A DNA stretch of 64,000 nucleotides. Origin: Thiothrix phosphatis. GTDB taxonomy: Bacteria; Pseudomonadota; Gammaproteobacteria; Thiotrichales; Thiotrichaceae. Positions 34,407 through 45,025 of the stretch are shown piece after piece. The notes beneath the pieces were generated by a model. The model was given only the letters and a program-made list of their open reading frames with translations, did no database searches and had not been told where the DNA came from. The translations under genes were made by a program, and so were the position numbers. Numbering within the stretch: the first letter of the stretch is position 1; each line of letters starts with the position of its first letter. The stretch covers positions 11,970 to 75,969 of the forward strand of contig NZ_JAYMYJ010000090.1 in NCBI RefSeq assembly GCF_035668035.1, written 5' to 3'.

Positions 34407-34877
34407 GTGATTGATGAGGAAGGATTTAGGGCCAATGTTGGCATCATCCTCTGCAATTGCGATGGCAAAGTGTTTTGGGGGAGACGGCTGGGGCAGGATT
34501 CCTGGCAGTTTCCACAGGGAGGCATTGATCTAGGAGAAACGCCGACAGAAGCCATGTTCCGCGAACTTTATGAAGAAGTCGGCCTGAACAAGGAACAGGT
34601 GGAGATCGTTGGGCAAACCCGTGGATGGCTGCGTTACCGCATCCCCCATTACATGATTCGCCGTCGCGCGAGGCCGCTGTGCATCGGGCAAAAGCAGCGC
34701 TGGTTTTTGCTGCGCCTGTTGTGCAATGACCGGGATGTCAATTTGCACGCCACCGGAAAACCGGAATTTGACCATTGGGAGTGGGTGGACTATTGGAAAC
34801 CCATCCGTCAGGTGGTGTTCTTCAAGCGCCGGGTCTACCATCGCGCGCTGAATGAGCTGGCACCGTTCTTGGAATAA
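34407..34877 (+). CDS. rppH: RNA pyrophosphohydrolase RppH
   Basis: RppH removes pyrophosphate from the 5' end of mRNA and so triggers RNase E decay. The 156-residue protein opens with MIDEEGFRANVGIILCN, and the Nudix box is GGIDLGETPTEAMFRELYEE followed by VGL. The later WRYWKP-like motif (WVDYWKPIRQVVFFKRRVY) is characteristic of RppH. The GTG start at 34407 follows a GGAGAG ribosome site at 34395-34400; no ATG precedes the conserved start. Confidence 0.95.
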   Translation: MIDEEGFRANVGIILCNCDGKVFWGRRLGQDSWQFPQGGIDLGETPTEAMFRELYEEVGLNKEQVEIVGQTRGWLRYRIPHYMIRRRARPLCIGQKQRWFLLRLLCNDRDVNLHATGKPEFDHWEWVDYWKPIRQVVFFKRRVYHRALNELAPFLE

Positions 34878-34886
34878 GCCATGCTT

Positions 34887-34914
34887 CAGCCCTCCCCCAA
34901 CAGGGCGAGGGCTG
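34887..34914. terminator. Hairpin terminator between convergent rppH and hemJ
   Basis: CAGCCCTC (34887-34894) pairs with GAGGGCTG (34907-34914). Three further C-G pairs extend the stem around one mismatch to an AACA loop. It fills the gap between the two convergent stop codons. T runs are weak on both sides, so it may instead protect RNA ends. Its C-rich/G-rich layout resembles the element inside recC. Confidence 0.6.
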
Positions 34915-34920
34915 GACATT

Positions 34921-35346
34921 TCAGAAAGGCTTCAGCACCGCCAGTATCACCACAATGATCAGCAGCACGCTGGGCGCTTCGTTGAACCAGCGGTACCACT
35001 TGTGATCGTGGGTGTTGGCGTCGTTCCTGAAAGCGGCCATTAGCCGATAGCAGGCGTAATGGTAGGCGACCAACGCCGCCACCAGCAGCAGCTTGAGATG
35101 GAACCAGTGGGTGGCTGCCAGCAAGTAGCGCCAGTTGAGCGCCAGCATGGCGAGGCCGAACACCGCCGCCAGCACCGCCCCGATGGTCATGATGGCGAAC
35201 AGGCGGCGCTCCATTACCTTGAACAGCTCGAAACTGCTGCGGTTTTCCGGCATGGCGTGGTAGACATACAGGCGTGGCAGGTAAAACAGCCCCGCGAACC
35301 AGGTCACCATGAAAATGATGTGGAAAGCCTTGAGCCAGAGGTACAT
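34921..35346 (-). CDS. hemJ: Protoporphyrinogen oxidase HemJ
   Basis: HemJ oxidises protoporphyrinogen IX to protoporphyrin IX in heme synthesis and is the form used by most bacteria lacking HemG/HemY. The 141-residue protein has four membrane helices with the conserved start YLWLKAFHIIFMVTWFAGLF, then LPRLYVYHA, MERRLFAIMTIG and THWFHLKLLLV, including the histidines proposed to bind heme. It begins 3 bases after the stop of the TlpA-like thioredoxin gene, so the two form a small operon. Confidence 0.93.
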   Translation of the reverse strand: MYLWLKAFHIIFMVTWFAGLFYLPRLYVYHAMPENRSSFELFKVMERRLFAIMTIGAVLAAVFGLAMLALNWRYLLAATHWFHLKLLLVAALVAYHYACYRLMAAFRNDANTHDHKWYRWFNEAPSVLLIIVVILAVLKPF

Positions 35347-35349
35347 GCC

Positions 35350-35850
35350 TTATCCTTTCATCAGTTCGCGGACTTTCTGCTCCAGTTCGGCGGCGTCCCA
35401 TTCACCCAGTTTTTGCACCGCGACTTTACCGTCAGGGCCGACCAGGAAGGACGTGGGCGTCACCCGCACGTCGAACTGCTTGCTCAGTTCGCCGCTCTGG
35501 TCATGGGCGATGGTGTAGGAAATGCCTTTCTGCGCGCGCATGGCCTGAATGGCGGGCGTCTCATCGTAGGGCATGGCGACCGCGATAATGCGGAAGCCGG
35601 AACCCTGCATCTTGTGATCCAGCGCTTCCAGCACCGGGATTTCGCCGACGCAGCCAGGGCAGGTGGTTGACCAGAATGTAAGCAGGTAAGGCTTGCCTTT
35701 CAGGCTATCCAGGCTCAGTGAGCCGCCGTCAAGGGTTTGTACTGTGGTAGGGGGAATGCTCTTGAGGCCACCTCCCGGCGTCAGCAGAAAAAAGGCTGCA
35801 AGCCCCGCAATGAATGCCAGTATGGCAATTCCTTTGATGTCCAGTTTCAT
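35350..35850 (-). CDS. Membrane-anchored TlpA/ResA-like thioredoxin
   Basis: This 166-residue protein has an N-terminal uncleaved signal-anchor (IAILAFIAGLAAFFLL), then a thioredoxin fold facing the periplasm with the active site STTCPGCVGE near residue 64 and the cis-proline block VRVTPTSFLVGPDGKV. Such proteins reduce cytochrome c apoprotein or other periplasmic disulfides. The ATG 35850 was chosen; upstream codons to 35955 overlap the argC promoter and the argC start. Its operon partner is hemJ, which suggests a link to heme or cytochrome maturation. Confidence 0.9.
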   Translation of the reverse strand: MKLDIKGIAILAFIAGLAAFFLLTPGGGLKSIPPTTVQTLDGGSLSLDSLKGKPYLLTFWSTTCPGCVGEIPVLEALDHKMQGSGFRIIAVAMPYDETPAIQAMRAQKGISYTIAHDQSGELSKQFDVRVTPTSFLVGPDGKVAVQKLGEWDAAELEQKVRELMKG

Positions 35851-35924
35851 AGTGTAGAGGTTGTTAATCGTTAAGGAAGGCGTATTATACAGGGATTTTT
35901 CAGGCTGACAGAAATAGAGGTTGT

Positions 35925-36956
35925 GTGAAAAGGAAGATTGGTATTGTTGGCGCAACGGGTTATACAGGCGTTGAATTGCTGCGTTTGCTGGTCAGCCATC
36001 CCGACGTTGAAATCAGTTATGTCACGTCCCGTGAGCATGCTGGCAGCCGGGTGGACGCCATGTTTCCCAACCTGCGCGGCTATGTGGATCTTGAGTTTTC
36101 CGCCCCTTCCAATGAAGCCCTGAGTGGATGTGACCTGGTGTTTTTCGCCACCCCCAATGGGATTGCGATGAAAAGCGCCCAGGCATTGCTGGATGCAGGC
36201 GCGAAAGTCATTGATCTGGCCGCTGATTTCCGTATCAAGGACATCGCCGTCTGGGAAAAGTGGTACGGGATGCAGCACGCCAGCCCGCATCTGGTGGAGG
36301 AAGCCGTATACGGCCTGCCGGAACTGAACCGGGCGCAAATCCGCGAGGCCCGTCTGGTCGCCAACCCCGGTTGCTACCCGACTGCGGTCACGCTGGGTTT
36401 GCTGCCGCTGGTGGAAAAGGGTCTGGTTGACCTGGATCATATCATTGCTGACACCAAGTCCGGTGCCAGCGGCGCAGGCCGTAAGGCTGAAGTGCATACG
36501 CTGTTGGCGGAAGCTGGCGATAACTTCAAGGCATATGCGGCATCCGGTCACCGTCACCAGCCGGAAATCGCCCAAACGCTGTCTATGCTTGCCCGTCAGC
36601 CGATAAACCCTGTTTTTGTTCCCCATTTACTGCCAATGATCCGGGGCATTCACGCAACACTTTATGCGCTGCTGACGGCTGAGGTTGATTTGCAGCAGCT
36701 TTACCAGCAACGCTATGCGGATGAGCCGTTTGTGGACGTGCTCCCGGCCGGTGCCCACCCAGAAACCCGTTCGGTGCGCGGTGCCAACTTCTGCCGGATA
36801 GCCTTGCATCGCCCCGGCAATGGCGTGCGGGTGGTGGTGCTTTCCGTTATTGATAACTTGGTCAAAGGGGCGGCTGGCCAAGCGGTGCAAAACATGAACC
36901 TGATGTTGGGGCTGGCGGAGGAGGCCGCCCTGAAACAGCCAGGTCTGTTACCCTGA
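35925..36956 (+). CDS. argC: N-acetyl-gamma-glutamyl-phosphate reductase ArgC
   Basis: ArgC makes N-acetylglutamate semialdehyde in arginine synthesis using NADPH. The 343-residue protein begins at GTG 35925 with an AGAGG ribosome site, and the nucleotide loop GIVGATGYTGVELLRLL comes at once. The active-site cysteine lies in VANPGCYPTAVTLGLLPL, and the histidine in ASGHRHQPEI. The length and order match the proteobacterial enzyme. It is divergent from the TlpA-like gene and probably cotranscribed only with itself. Confidence 0.96.
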   Translation: MKRKIGIVGATGYTGVELLRLLVSHPDVEISYVTSREHAGSRVDAMFPNLRGYVDLEFSAPSNEALSGCDLVFFATPNGIAMKSAQALLDAGAKVIDLAADFRIKDIAVWEKWYGMQHASPHLVEEAVYGLPELNRAQIREARLVANPGCYPTAVTLGLLPLVEKGLVDLDHIIADTKSGASGAGRKAEVHTLLAEAGDNFKAYAASGHRHQPEIAQTLSMLARQPINPVFVPHLLPMIRGIHATLYALLTAEVDLQQLYQQRYADEPFVDVLPAGAHPETRSVRGANFCRIALHRPGNGVRVVVLSVIDNLVKGAAGQAVQNMNLMLGLAEEAALKQPGLLP

Positions 36957-36985
36957 TTGAGTGAGGAGATGGAATACAATCACGC

Positions 36986-37837
36986 ATGAGTCTTGAATAC
37001 ATATTTGAAAACCGGGGAACTGTACAGGTGCGCCCGAGTTGTGGCGGTAAGCGCAACTTTTGTTGGTATATTTTAGGAGGGGCAGGGCTGTTATTGTTGG
37101 TGTTGTTGGTATGGCTGTTTTTCAGCGGATACTTGACATCTGCCGATTCATCTGGGGTGCATGCGCTGACTTTGCGCGGCAAAATGGATGAGCAAGAGAA
37201 GTTGATTGAAAAACAGGCCGCCTCAATTCGCAATCTTGAAGATCAGTTGGCGTCCGCCAAACGTGAACAGGAGGTTCAGCGTGCAGCCAACGATGAGCTG
37301 ACCAAAAAATTTGCCGCTGCTGAAGCGGATCTTGCGGGTCAGCGTGACAAGTTGGCGTTGTATGAGGAAATTCTCTCTCCCGAAGGACTGGAGGAGGGGC
37401 TGAATATCCAGCATTTCAGCGTCAAGGAACGTTTGATTGACAGTGATGGCAATAAAGTGAACGGTGGCCATCTCTATCAGTATCACTTGGTCATGGCCAA
37501 TATCCGTGGGGGGGATGCCTCTGTGAAAGGCAGCTTCTCCATTACCGTCACGGGCAAACAGGATGGCAAGGAAGTGACCGTAACCCAAAAAGACGTCACT
37601 CCCAAGGATGAAAAAACACTGACGGATTTTGATGTCAAGCATTATCAAAGCCTGGAGGGCAGCCTGTTGTTCCCGAAAGACTTTGTGCCGGTGTCCGTGA
37701 AAGTCAGGGTCAGTCCTGAATCAGGCGATGCCCCTGACCGTCTGACCAAAAGCTATAACTGGGCCTCGTTCAGTAAAGCCGGTTCTGCATCCAAGGCGGC
37801 TGAGTTAACAGTATCTACGACTACGAATAAGGAGTAA
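36986..37837 (+). CDS. DUF6776-like membrane-anchored coiled-coil protein
   Basis: This 283-residue protein has a short cytoplasmic start, one membrane helix (residues about 27-48, YILGGAGLLLLVLLVWLFFS), a coiled coil at about 65-125 (MDEQEKLIEKQAASIRNLED onward), and a C-terminal beta-rich periplasmic domain. I recognise it as the DUF6776-type protein that often precedes bactofilin in gammaproteobacteria. Its stop is 6 bases from the bactofilin ATG. A structural role anchoring bactofilin or the envelope is inferred only. Confidence 0.8.
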   Translation: MSLEYIFENRGTVQVRPSCGGKRNFCWYILGGAGLLLLVLLVWLFFSGYLTSADSSGVHALTLRGKMDEQEKLIEKQAASIRNLEDQLASAKREQEVQRAANDELTKKFAAAEADLAGQRDKLALYEEILSPEGLEEGLNIQHFSVKERLIDSDGNKVNGGHLYQYHLVMANIRGGDASVKGSFSITVTGKQDGKEVTVTQKDVTPKDEKTLTDFDVKHYQSLEGSLLFPKDFVPVSVKVRVSPESGDAPDRLTKSYNWASFSKAGSASKAAELTVSTTTNKE

Positions 37838-37843
37838 GCAAAC

Positions 37844-38302
37844 ATGTTCGGTAAATCCGCCAAGAGTACCGGTAGCAGCAGCCCTGCCAATAATGCGGGT
37901 CACAATGACCAGAAGATCCGTCGGGCGCAGGTCGACACCCTGATTGGCAAAGGTACAACCATTGACGGCGACTTGCGTTTTTCCGGTGGTTTGCATGTGG
38001 AAGGCGTCATCAAGGGCAACCTGGCGGCTGACGGTGACGACGCCACCTTGATCCTGAGCGAAGATGGCCATATCCAAGGGGAAGTGCGCGTGCCCAGCAT
38101 GGTGTTGAACGGCATGATTGATGGCGATGTCTTCGCCAGCGGTAAAGTCGAGCTGTTTGAAAAGGCGCGCATTTGCGGCGATGTTTATTACAACCTGTTG
38201 GAAATGGCGGTTGGTGCGGAAGTCAACGGCAAGCTGGTGCGCCAAAAACCGGAAACCGGCAGTTTTGCGCCTCCCCCGTCGGTTTCTTCCGCCAGTGAAT
38301 AA
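37844..38302 (+). CDS. Bactofilin
   Basis: Bactofilins are small cytoskeletal proteins that polymerise without nucleotide and organise cell shape or polar structures. The 152-residue product has a disordered N-terminal tail, then the repetitive beta-helix core (IGKGTTIDGDLRFSGGLHVE, then GVIKGNL, ILSEDGHIQGEVRVPS, MVLNGMIDGDVFASGKVELF) and a disordered C-terminus. An AAGGAG ribosome site ends 9 bases before the ATG. It is coupled with the DUF6776-like gene upstream, while erpA follows after 68 bases. Confidence 0.95.
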   Translation: MFGKSAKSTGSSSPANNAGHNDQKIRRAQVDTLIGKGTTIDGDLRFSGGLHVEGVIKGNLAADGDDATLILSEDGHIQGEVRVPSMVLNGMIDGDVFASGKVELFEKARICGDVYYNLLEMAVGAEVNGKLVRQKPETGSFAPPPSVSSASE

Positions 38303-38370
38303 GGGCATTTTGCCCTGCTGTGGTGGTGATGTTAACGTGACCCATAGGTTTTAGTTCAGGAGACAGATAC

Positions 38371-38721
38371 ATGACGGTTGAAACAGCAATTCCTGCCCCA
38401 TTGATGTTTACAGATGCAGCGGCGGCCAAAGTGCGGGCGCTGATTATGGATGAAGGCAACGACAACCTGAAACTGCGCGTGTTCGTGCAGGGCGGCGGTT
38501 GTTCCGGTTTCCAGTACGGCTTCACCTTTGATGAAAATGTGAATGACGACGACACTGCGGTGGAAAACGGCGGCGTGACCCTGCTGATTGATCCGATGAG
38601 CTTCCAATATATGGTGGGCGCCGAGATCGATTACACGGAAGGTCTGGAGGGCGCGCAGTTCGTCATCCGCAACCCGAATGCGACCACCACTTGCGGCTGC
38701 GGTTCTTCCTTCAGCGCATAA
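38371..38721 (+). CDS. erpA: Iron-sulfur cluster insertion protein ErpA
   Basis: ErpA is an A-type carrier that delivers iron-sulfur clusters to targets such as IspG. The 116-residue protein has the carrier signatures VFVQGGGCSGFQYGF and the C-terminal TTCGCGSSF, with the three cysteines of the family. The start follows a CAGGAGA ribosome site. The gene ends 28 bases before a strong terminator. Confidence 0.96.
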   Translation: MTVETAIPAPLMFTDAAAAKVRALIMDEGNDNLKLRVFVQGGGCSGFQYGFTFDENVNDDDTAVENGGVTLLIDPMSFQYMVGAEIDYTEGLEGAQFVIRNPNATTTCGCGSSFSA

Positions 38722-38749
38722 CGCATAAGCAGGCGCGTCAGGCGTCAAC

Positions 38750-38777
38750 AAAAAAGGCCGCATCAGCGGCCTTTTTT
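38750..38777. terminator. Bidirectional Rho-independent terminator between erpA and ppc
   Basis: GGCCGC (38756-38761), loop ATCA, GCGGCC (38766-38771), flanked by six A upstream and six T downstream, makes a textbook bidirectional terminator for the convergent erpA and ppc genes. Confidence 0.95.
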
Positions 38778-38803
38778 GTTTGCCAATGGCAGTCCCGTTT
38801 CGC

Positions 38804-41614
<2,811 letters not shown>

Positions 41615-41647
41615 GGCGCTCTACTGTTTGTGGGGTGGCAAGGGTCA

Positions 41648-41666
41648 TGCACGGCGATAACGTGCA
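41648..41666 (-). promoter_or_regulatory. Palindrome upstream of ppc
   Basis: TGCACG (41648-41653) and CGTGCA (41661-41666) form an exact palindrome with a seven-base spacer, 34-52 bases upstream of the ppc ATG. It has the size of a dimeric regulator operator. The cognate regulator is unknown. Confidence 0.3.
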
Positions 41667-41782
41667 GGTCATGAAACTATGCAAGAATGAGGCCGCCAGT
41701 ATGCCTGATCCCCCTCGGGTCGGCAAAAAGGCATGAAAATTATGTCATCCCGAGTTTTTTGTGCATTGCAGCAAAAAAGTTG

Positions 41783-41811
41783 TTGACAGCATTTTCTGAA
41801 GGCGTTATTGT
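41783..41811 (+). promoter_or_regulatory. Sigma-70 promoter of the phasin gene
   Basis: The -35 hexamer TTGACA (41783-41788) is exact and is followed after 17 bases by TATTGT (41806-41811), a four-of-six -10 box. Transcription would start near 41818, about 50 bases before the phasin ATG. The fit is consistent with high expression of a granule coat protein. Confidence 0.7.
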
Positions 41812-41839
41812 GCACTGCATCAAATGCTGCAAAGCACAA
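41808..41839 (+). promoter_or_regulatory. Dyad overlapping the phasin -10 and start region
   Basis: TTGTGC (41808-41813) and its complement GCACAA (41834-41839) enclose an inner GCAT/ATGC dyad (41817-41820, 41824-41827). It overlaps the -10 box and the likely transcript start, the usual site for a repressor. PhaR-type repression is a guess. Confidence 0.35.
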
Positions 41840-41867
41840 GAGATACCGCAACACTAGGAGATTGATT

Positions 41868-42371
41868 ATGCAGAACGAAATGATGAACATCATGAAGCAA
41901 TTCAGCGACAGCGCCCTGGCTTCTGCCAAAAAGATCGGCGACCTGAACCTGAAAACCTTCGAAACTCTGGCGACCAAACAGGCAGAACTGGTTAAGTCCT
42001 GCGTTGAAATGGGCACCAAGAATGCAGAAGCGGCCACCAAGGTGAAAGACCTGAACGAACTGACTGCCCTGCAACAGGAAGTGACCCGCGCTTGTGGCGA
42101 AAAATGGGTTGCCAACATGCGTGAAGCCACTGAAATGCTGACTTCTGTGCGTGACGAACTGACCGCCATCATGGAAGAAGCCGCCAAGTACACTCAGGAA
42201 AAAGCTGAACAGGCTGTAGAAGCCGGTAAGAAAGCTGCCACTGCTGCGGTTGAAAAAACTACTGAAGCAGTCGAAAAAGCCACTGCTGAAGTGGTTGAAA
42301 TGACCAAAGAAGCAGCTGAAAAAACCGTCGAAGTCACCAAGAAAGCTGCTGCCAAAGCCAAAGACGCCTAA
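41868..42371 (+). CDS. Phasin family protein with Ala/Lys-rich tail
   Basis: Phasins coat polyhydroxyalkanoate granules. From the ATG at 41868 (AGGAG at 41856-41860) the product has 167 residues. Residues 1-100 are the helical phasin domain (MKQFSDSALASAKKIGDLNL, FETLATKQAELVK). Residues 110-167 are a repetitive Ala/Lys/Glu/Val tail (AAVEKTTEAVEKATAEVVEM), similar to the histone-like tails of PhaF-type proteins that may bind DNA. An upstream in-frame start at 41808 lies in the promoter and is rejected. No phaC or phaR gene is present in the window. Confidence 0.88.
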   Translation: MQNEMMNIMKQFSDSALASAKKIGDLNLKTFETLATKQAELVKSCVEMGTKNAEAATKVKDLNELTALQQEVTRACGEKWVANMREATEMLTSVRDELTAIMEEAAKYTQEKAEQAVEAGKKAATAAVEKTTEAVEKATAEVVEMTKEAAEKTVEVTKKAAAKAKDA

Positions 42372-42452
42372 TTGTAAAAAAGTTTAGTCGGCAGTGGGCC
42401 GGGGTGTAACTCCTCCTCTCCTCTCTCTAGCTACCCGGCTCACTTATCCTCC

Positions 42453-42484
42453 ATTGCCCGCTCTCTTGGCGGGCAATTTTTTTT
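42453..42484 (+). terminator. Rho-independent terminator after the phasin gene
   Basis: ATTGCCCGC (42453-42461) pairs with GCGGGCAAT (42469-42477) over a seven-base loop, followed by T to 42484. This ends the phasin transcript 80 bases after the stop codon. The pyrimidine-rich stretch 42408-42430 before it codes for nothing. Confidence 0.93.
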
Positions 42485-42517
42485 GAAGCTCCTCTTTCCC
42501 TTCCGCCATCTTCCAAC

Positions 42518-42775
42518 TTACAGGCTTGGCTCTTGAGGCTGCCGTGCTGACGGCTGCTTGTCAGGTTGTTGCGCTTTGGGGTTGTAATTCAACAGGCAGT
42601 CATTTTTGCCGTCATCCCGCCCGATTTTGTAAAACAGCGCCAACGCCGAAGCCATCGCCACGCCTGCCAGCGTCTGCAAAAAGCCGAATCCGTTGATCAG
42701 GTTGGCCAGCACGGAAAACACGCCGATGCCAGCGAAAACATAAAGGGTAAGGCGAAGCAAAGCTTGTGATGACAT
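42518..42775 (-). CDS. Small membrane protein of unknown function
   Basis: This 85-residue protein has two hydrophobic stretches (LTLYVFAGIGVFSVLANLI, then FLQTLAGVAMASALALFY) and a polar Gln/Pro-rich tail. I recognise no family. It is separated by 118 bases from the end of lptG on the same strand and is followed by the phasin terminator on the other. The open frame, codon use and hydrophobic pattern support a real gene, but only moderately. Confidence 0.55.
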   Translation of the reverse strand: MSSQALLRLTLYVFAGIGVFSVLANLINGFGFLQTLAGVAMASALALFYKIGRDDGKNDCLLNYNPKAQQPDKQPSARQPQEPSL

Positions 42776-42893
42776 GGATAAGCCCCCGCAGTCATTTAAT
42801 AGTTAATTTTATGAAATGATAACAGCAGTTGAATTGCTCAGTAAACAAGCATGTTGGCGCGGCGCAACAAGCCCCTGGGCGTCCGCTTGTGCC

Positions 42894-43961
42894 TTAGCGC
42901 ACCCGCCACAACATCCATGTTCCTCCAGCCAAAAAGACCAGCAAAGGCAGCGTGGCGGACAACAAGGGCGGGATGCCATAGACAATGCCTACATTGCCAA
43001 GGATGCGGCTAAACAGGAAGAAGGCGATGCCGATGATGATGCCGATAAAGATCCGCTGGCCTGCCCCGGCATTGCGTTGGAAGCTGAAGACAAACGGGGC
43101 CGCAATGATCAGCATCACCAGGGTCGACAGTGGCGTGGTGAAATGTTGCCAGAAAGCTTGTTCGAAACGGTCGCTGTTCAAGTCGTTTTCGCGCTGGTGT
43201 TGGATGAACTCAGCCAGTTCCCGCGCCGCCAACTGGTTGGGCTTGACCGCAGCAATGGTGAGGACTTGTTCAGGAAGCAGGTTGTCCGCATGCTCTGTTG
43301 CAAGCTTGGTTTGTTGGATGCCATCCGGGCGGATGATCCTGTGGTTGACGCCATGCAGTAGCCAACCCTCCGCATCCCGTTCAGCACTGTCAGCATGCGT
43401 GATGTTTTCAATGCGCCCCTCGGCGGGGTTGACCGTATAAACAGAAATGCCCTCAAGCTTTTTTTCCGACCATAATTTGGCGATATTGAGGATGCGGTCG
43501 CCGTCCTTGACCCAAACGCCTTGGTCGCTGACGGCAAGCTGTTTTTGTTGCATCTGTAATTTGAAATTGTTGGCGGCCAGCTCGGTGCGGGGTGCCACCC
43601 ATTCCCCCAGCACAAACACCAGCATCACCAGCGCCAGCCCCAGTTTCAGCGTCATCAGCACGATTTGGCGGATGGAAACGCCCGCCGCCCGCATCGCCGT
43701 CAATTCGCTGTTGGCGGCCAGATTGCCCAACCCCAACAGGCTGCCAATCAGGGTGGCGGTGGGGAAGTAGTCGTACAGGAATTTGGGCACACCCATCACG
43801 ATGTAATAGAACGCCTGCAAGCTCCCGTAGTGGGTGTCAGGGCTGGTGTCGCCGAGTTCCCCCAAAAAGGCGAAAAACCTGTCAAGCAGCAGCAGCGCCA
43901 GCCAAGTGACCAGGATACTGGACAGGACGCTTTTCCAGATGTAACGCTCCAGGATGTTCAT
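42894..43961 (-). CDS. lptG: LPS export permease LptG
   Basis: LptG forms with LptF and LptB2 the inner-membrane ABC transporter that extracts LPS. The ATG 43961 gives 355 residues, near E. coli LptG (360). Visible features are MNILERYIWKSVLSSILVTW, the coupling-helix region MRAAGVSIRQIV, a large periplasmic beta-jellyroll (residues about 130-260), and C-terminal helices (SRILGNVGIVYGIPPLLSAT). The frame extending to 44222 lies within lptF and is rejected. It overlaps lptF by 4 bases (ATGA). Confidence 0.95.
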   Translation of the reverse strand: MNILERYIWKSVLSSILVTWLALLLLDRFFAFLGELGDTSPDTHYGSLQAFYYIVMGVPKFLYDYFPTATLIGSLLGLGNLAANSELTAMRAAGVSIRQIVLMTLKLGLALVMLVFVLGEWVAPRTELAANNFKLQMQQKQLAVSDQGVWVKDGDRILNIAKLWSEKKLEGISVYTVNPAEGRIENITHADSAERDAEGWLLHGVNHRIIRPDGIQQTKLATEHADNLLPEQVLTIAAVKPNQLAARELAEFIQHQRENDLNSDRFEQAFWQHFTTPLSTLVMLIIAAPFVFSFQRNAGAGQRIFIGIIIGIAFFLFSRILGNVGIVYGIPPLLSATLPLLVFLAGGTWMLWRVR

Positions 43962-45025
43962 GCCGGTTTTCCATAATATTTGCGCAACAACCAGAAGCTG
44001 AGGCCAAGCACCGCCAAATGTATCCACCACAATCCGGGAAGGATGGGGAAACCGCCCCGATCCATCATGCCGCGCACCGTCGCCAGGACGCTGGCGTAGA
44101 CGGCGTAGATCAGGATGGCGACCGCAATTTTGCTGTAACGCCCTTGCCGGGGGGCGGTGTAACTGAGCGGGAAAGCCAGCAACGCCAGCAGGGGGGCTGA
44201 CAGGATGACAGCGATCCGCCATTGCAGTTCGGCGCGGGAAGCCGGGTCGGTCTGTTGCAACAATTGTTGGATCGGGACTGCCGCCAAGCTGTCGCCGCCC
44301 TGAAAACTGCGCAAGGGGATGCGGATGCCGTGTTCACCGAAGCGGATGATGGTCATGCCGCCCTTTTCCGGGTCAGATTCGTAACGGTAGCCGTCACTGA
44401 TCTGCAATACCCGCTCCCCGGTGCCGGAATCGATGAACAGCACCGCAGACTTTGCCCAGATGACAATTTCCTTCCCGCCAGCTTTGGCGCGGATGAAAAA
44501 GCGCTCCATCACCGTGTGGCTGGGGTCAATGCTTTCTGCCAATGCCGTGTAATTGCGTTCCTCCGTGCCGGAACTGACGAACTCACCAGGCGGGATGCCA
44601 GCCGCTTCCGGACGCTCATTGATTTCGCGGCGCAGCTCCAGGTTGCTGGCTTCCAGCCACGGCGACACAAAGATGACCAGCACGCCCAGCAACAGGGTCA
44701 AGGGCAGCACGAAACTGAAAATGGCGCGGTAAAAATGGCGCGGCGCGACACCTGCCGCCCGTAACGCCGCCATTTCCGAATCCCGGTACAGGCGGCTGAA
44801 CGCCAGCATCATGCCGATCAGCAACGCCACCGGCACCAGACGGATCAATTGTTTCAGCGAACCGAACCACAACAGGCTGCCGACCAGGTCAGCGGGCAAG
44901 TTGCCGGTGCTCGCATCCGCCAGCAGGCGCACGAACGTGTTGCCGACAATGATCAGCGTCAGCACCAGCAGGGTGGCGATGAAGCTGAGGGCGATTTCCT
45001 TGAACAGGTAGCGGTTGATGATCAT
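43958..45025 (-). CDS. lptF: LPS export permease LptF
   Basis: LptF is the other permease of the LptB2FG LPS extractor. From 45025 the protein is 355 residues: MIINRYLFKEIALSFIATLL at the start, the coupling helix AALRAAGVAPRHFYR, a periplasmic jellyroll domain, and late helices (KIAVAILIYAVYASVLATVR). The ATG at 45025 was preferred over 45055 because it makes an ATGA overlap with the PAP2 stop. The lptF-lptG pair here ends a five-gene minus-strand run whose other members modify lipids, unlike the usual pepA-linked arrangement. Confidence 0.95.
   Translation of the reverse strand: MIINRYLFKEIALSFIATLLVLTLIIVGNTFVRLLADASTGNLPADLVGSLLWFGSLKQLIRLVPVALLIGMMLAFSRLYRDSEMAALRAAGVAPRHFYRAIFSFVLPLTLLLGVLVIFVSPWLEASNLELRREINERPEAAGIPPGEFVSSGTEERNYTALAESIDPSHTVMERFFIRAKAGGKEIVIWAKSAVLFIDSGTGERVLQISDGYRYESDPEKGGMTIIRFGEHGIRIPLRSFQGGDSLAAVPIQQLLQQTDPASRAELQWRIAVILSAPLLALLAFPLSYTAPRQGRYSKIAVAILIYAVYASVLATVRGMMDRGGFPILPGLWWIHLAVLGLSFWLLRKYYGKPA

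Noticed and set aside
42776..42893. A hidden gene or RNA between lptG and the small membrane-protein gene
   Set aside because: No start, ribosome site or stable stem was found in these 118 bases.
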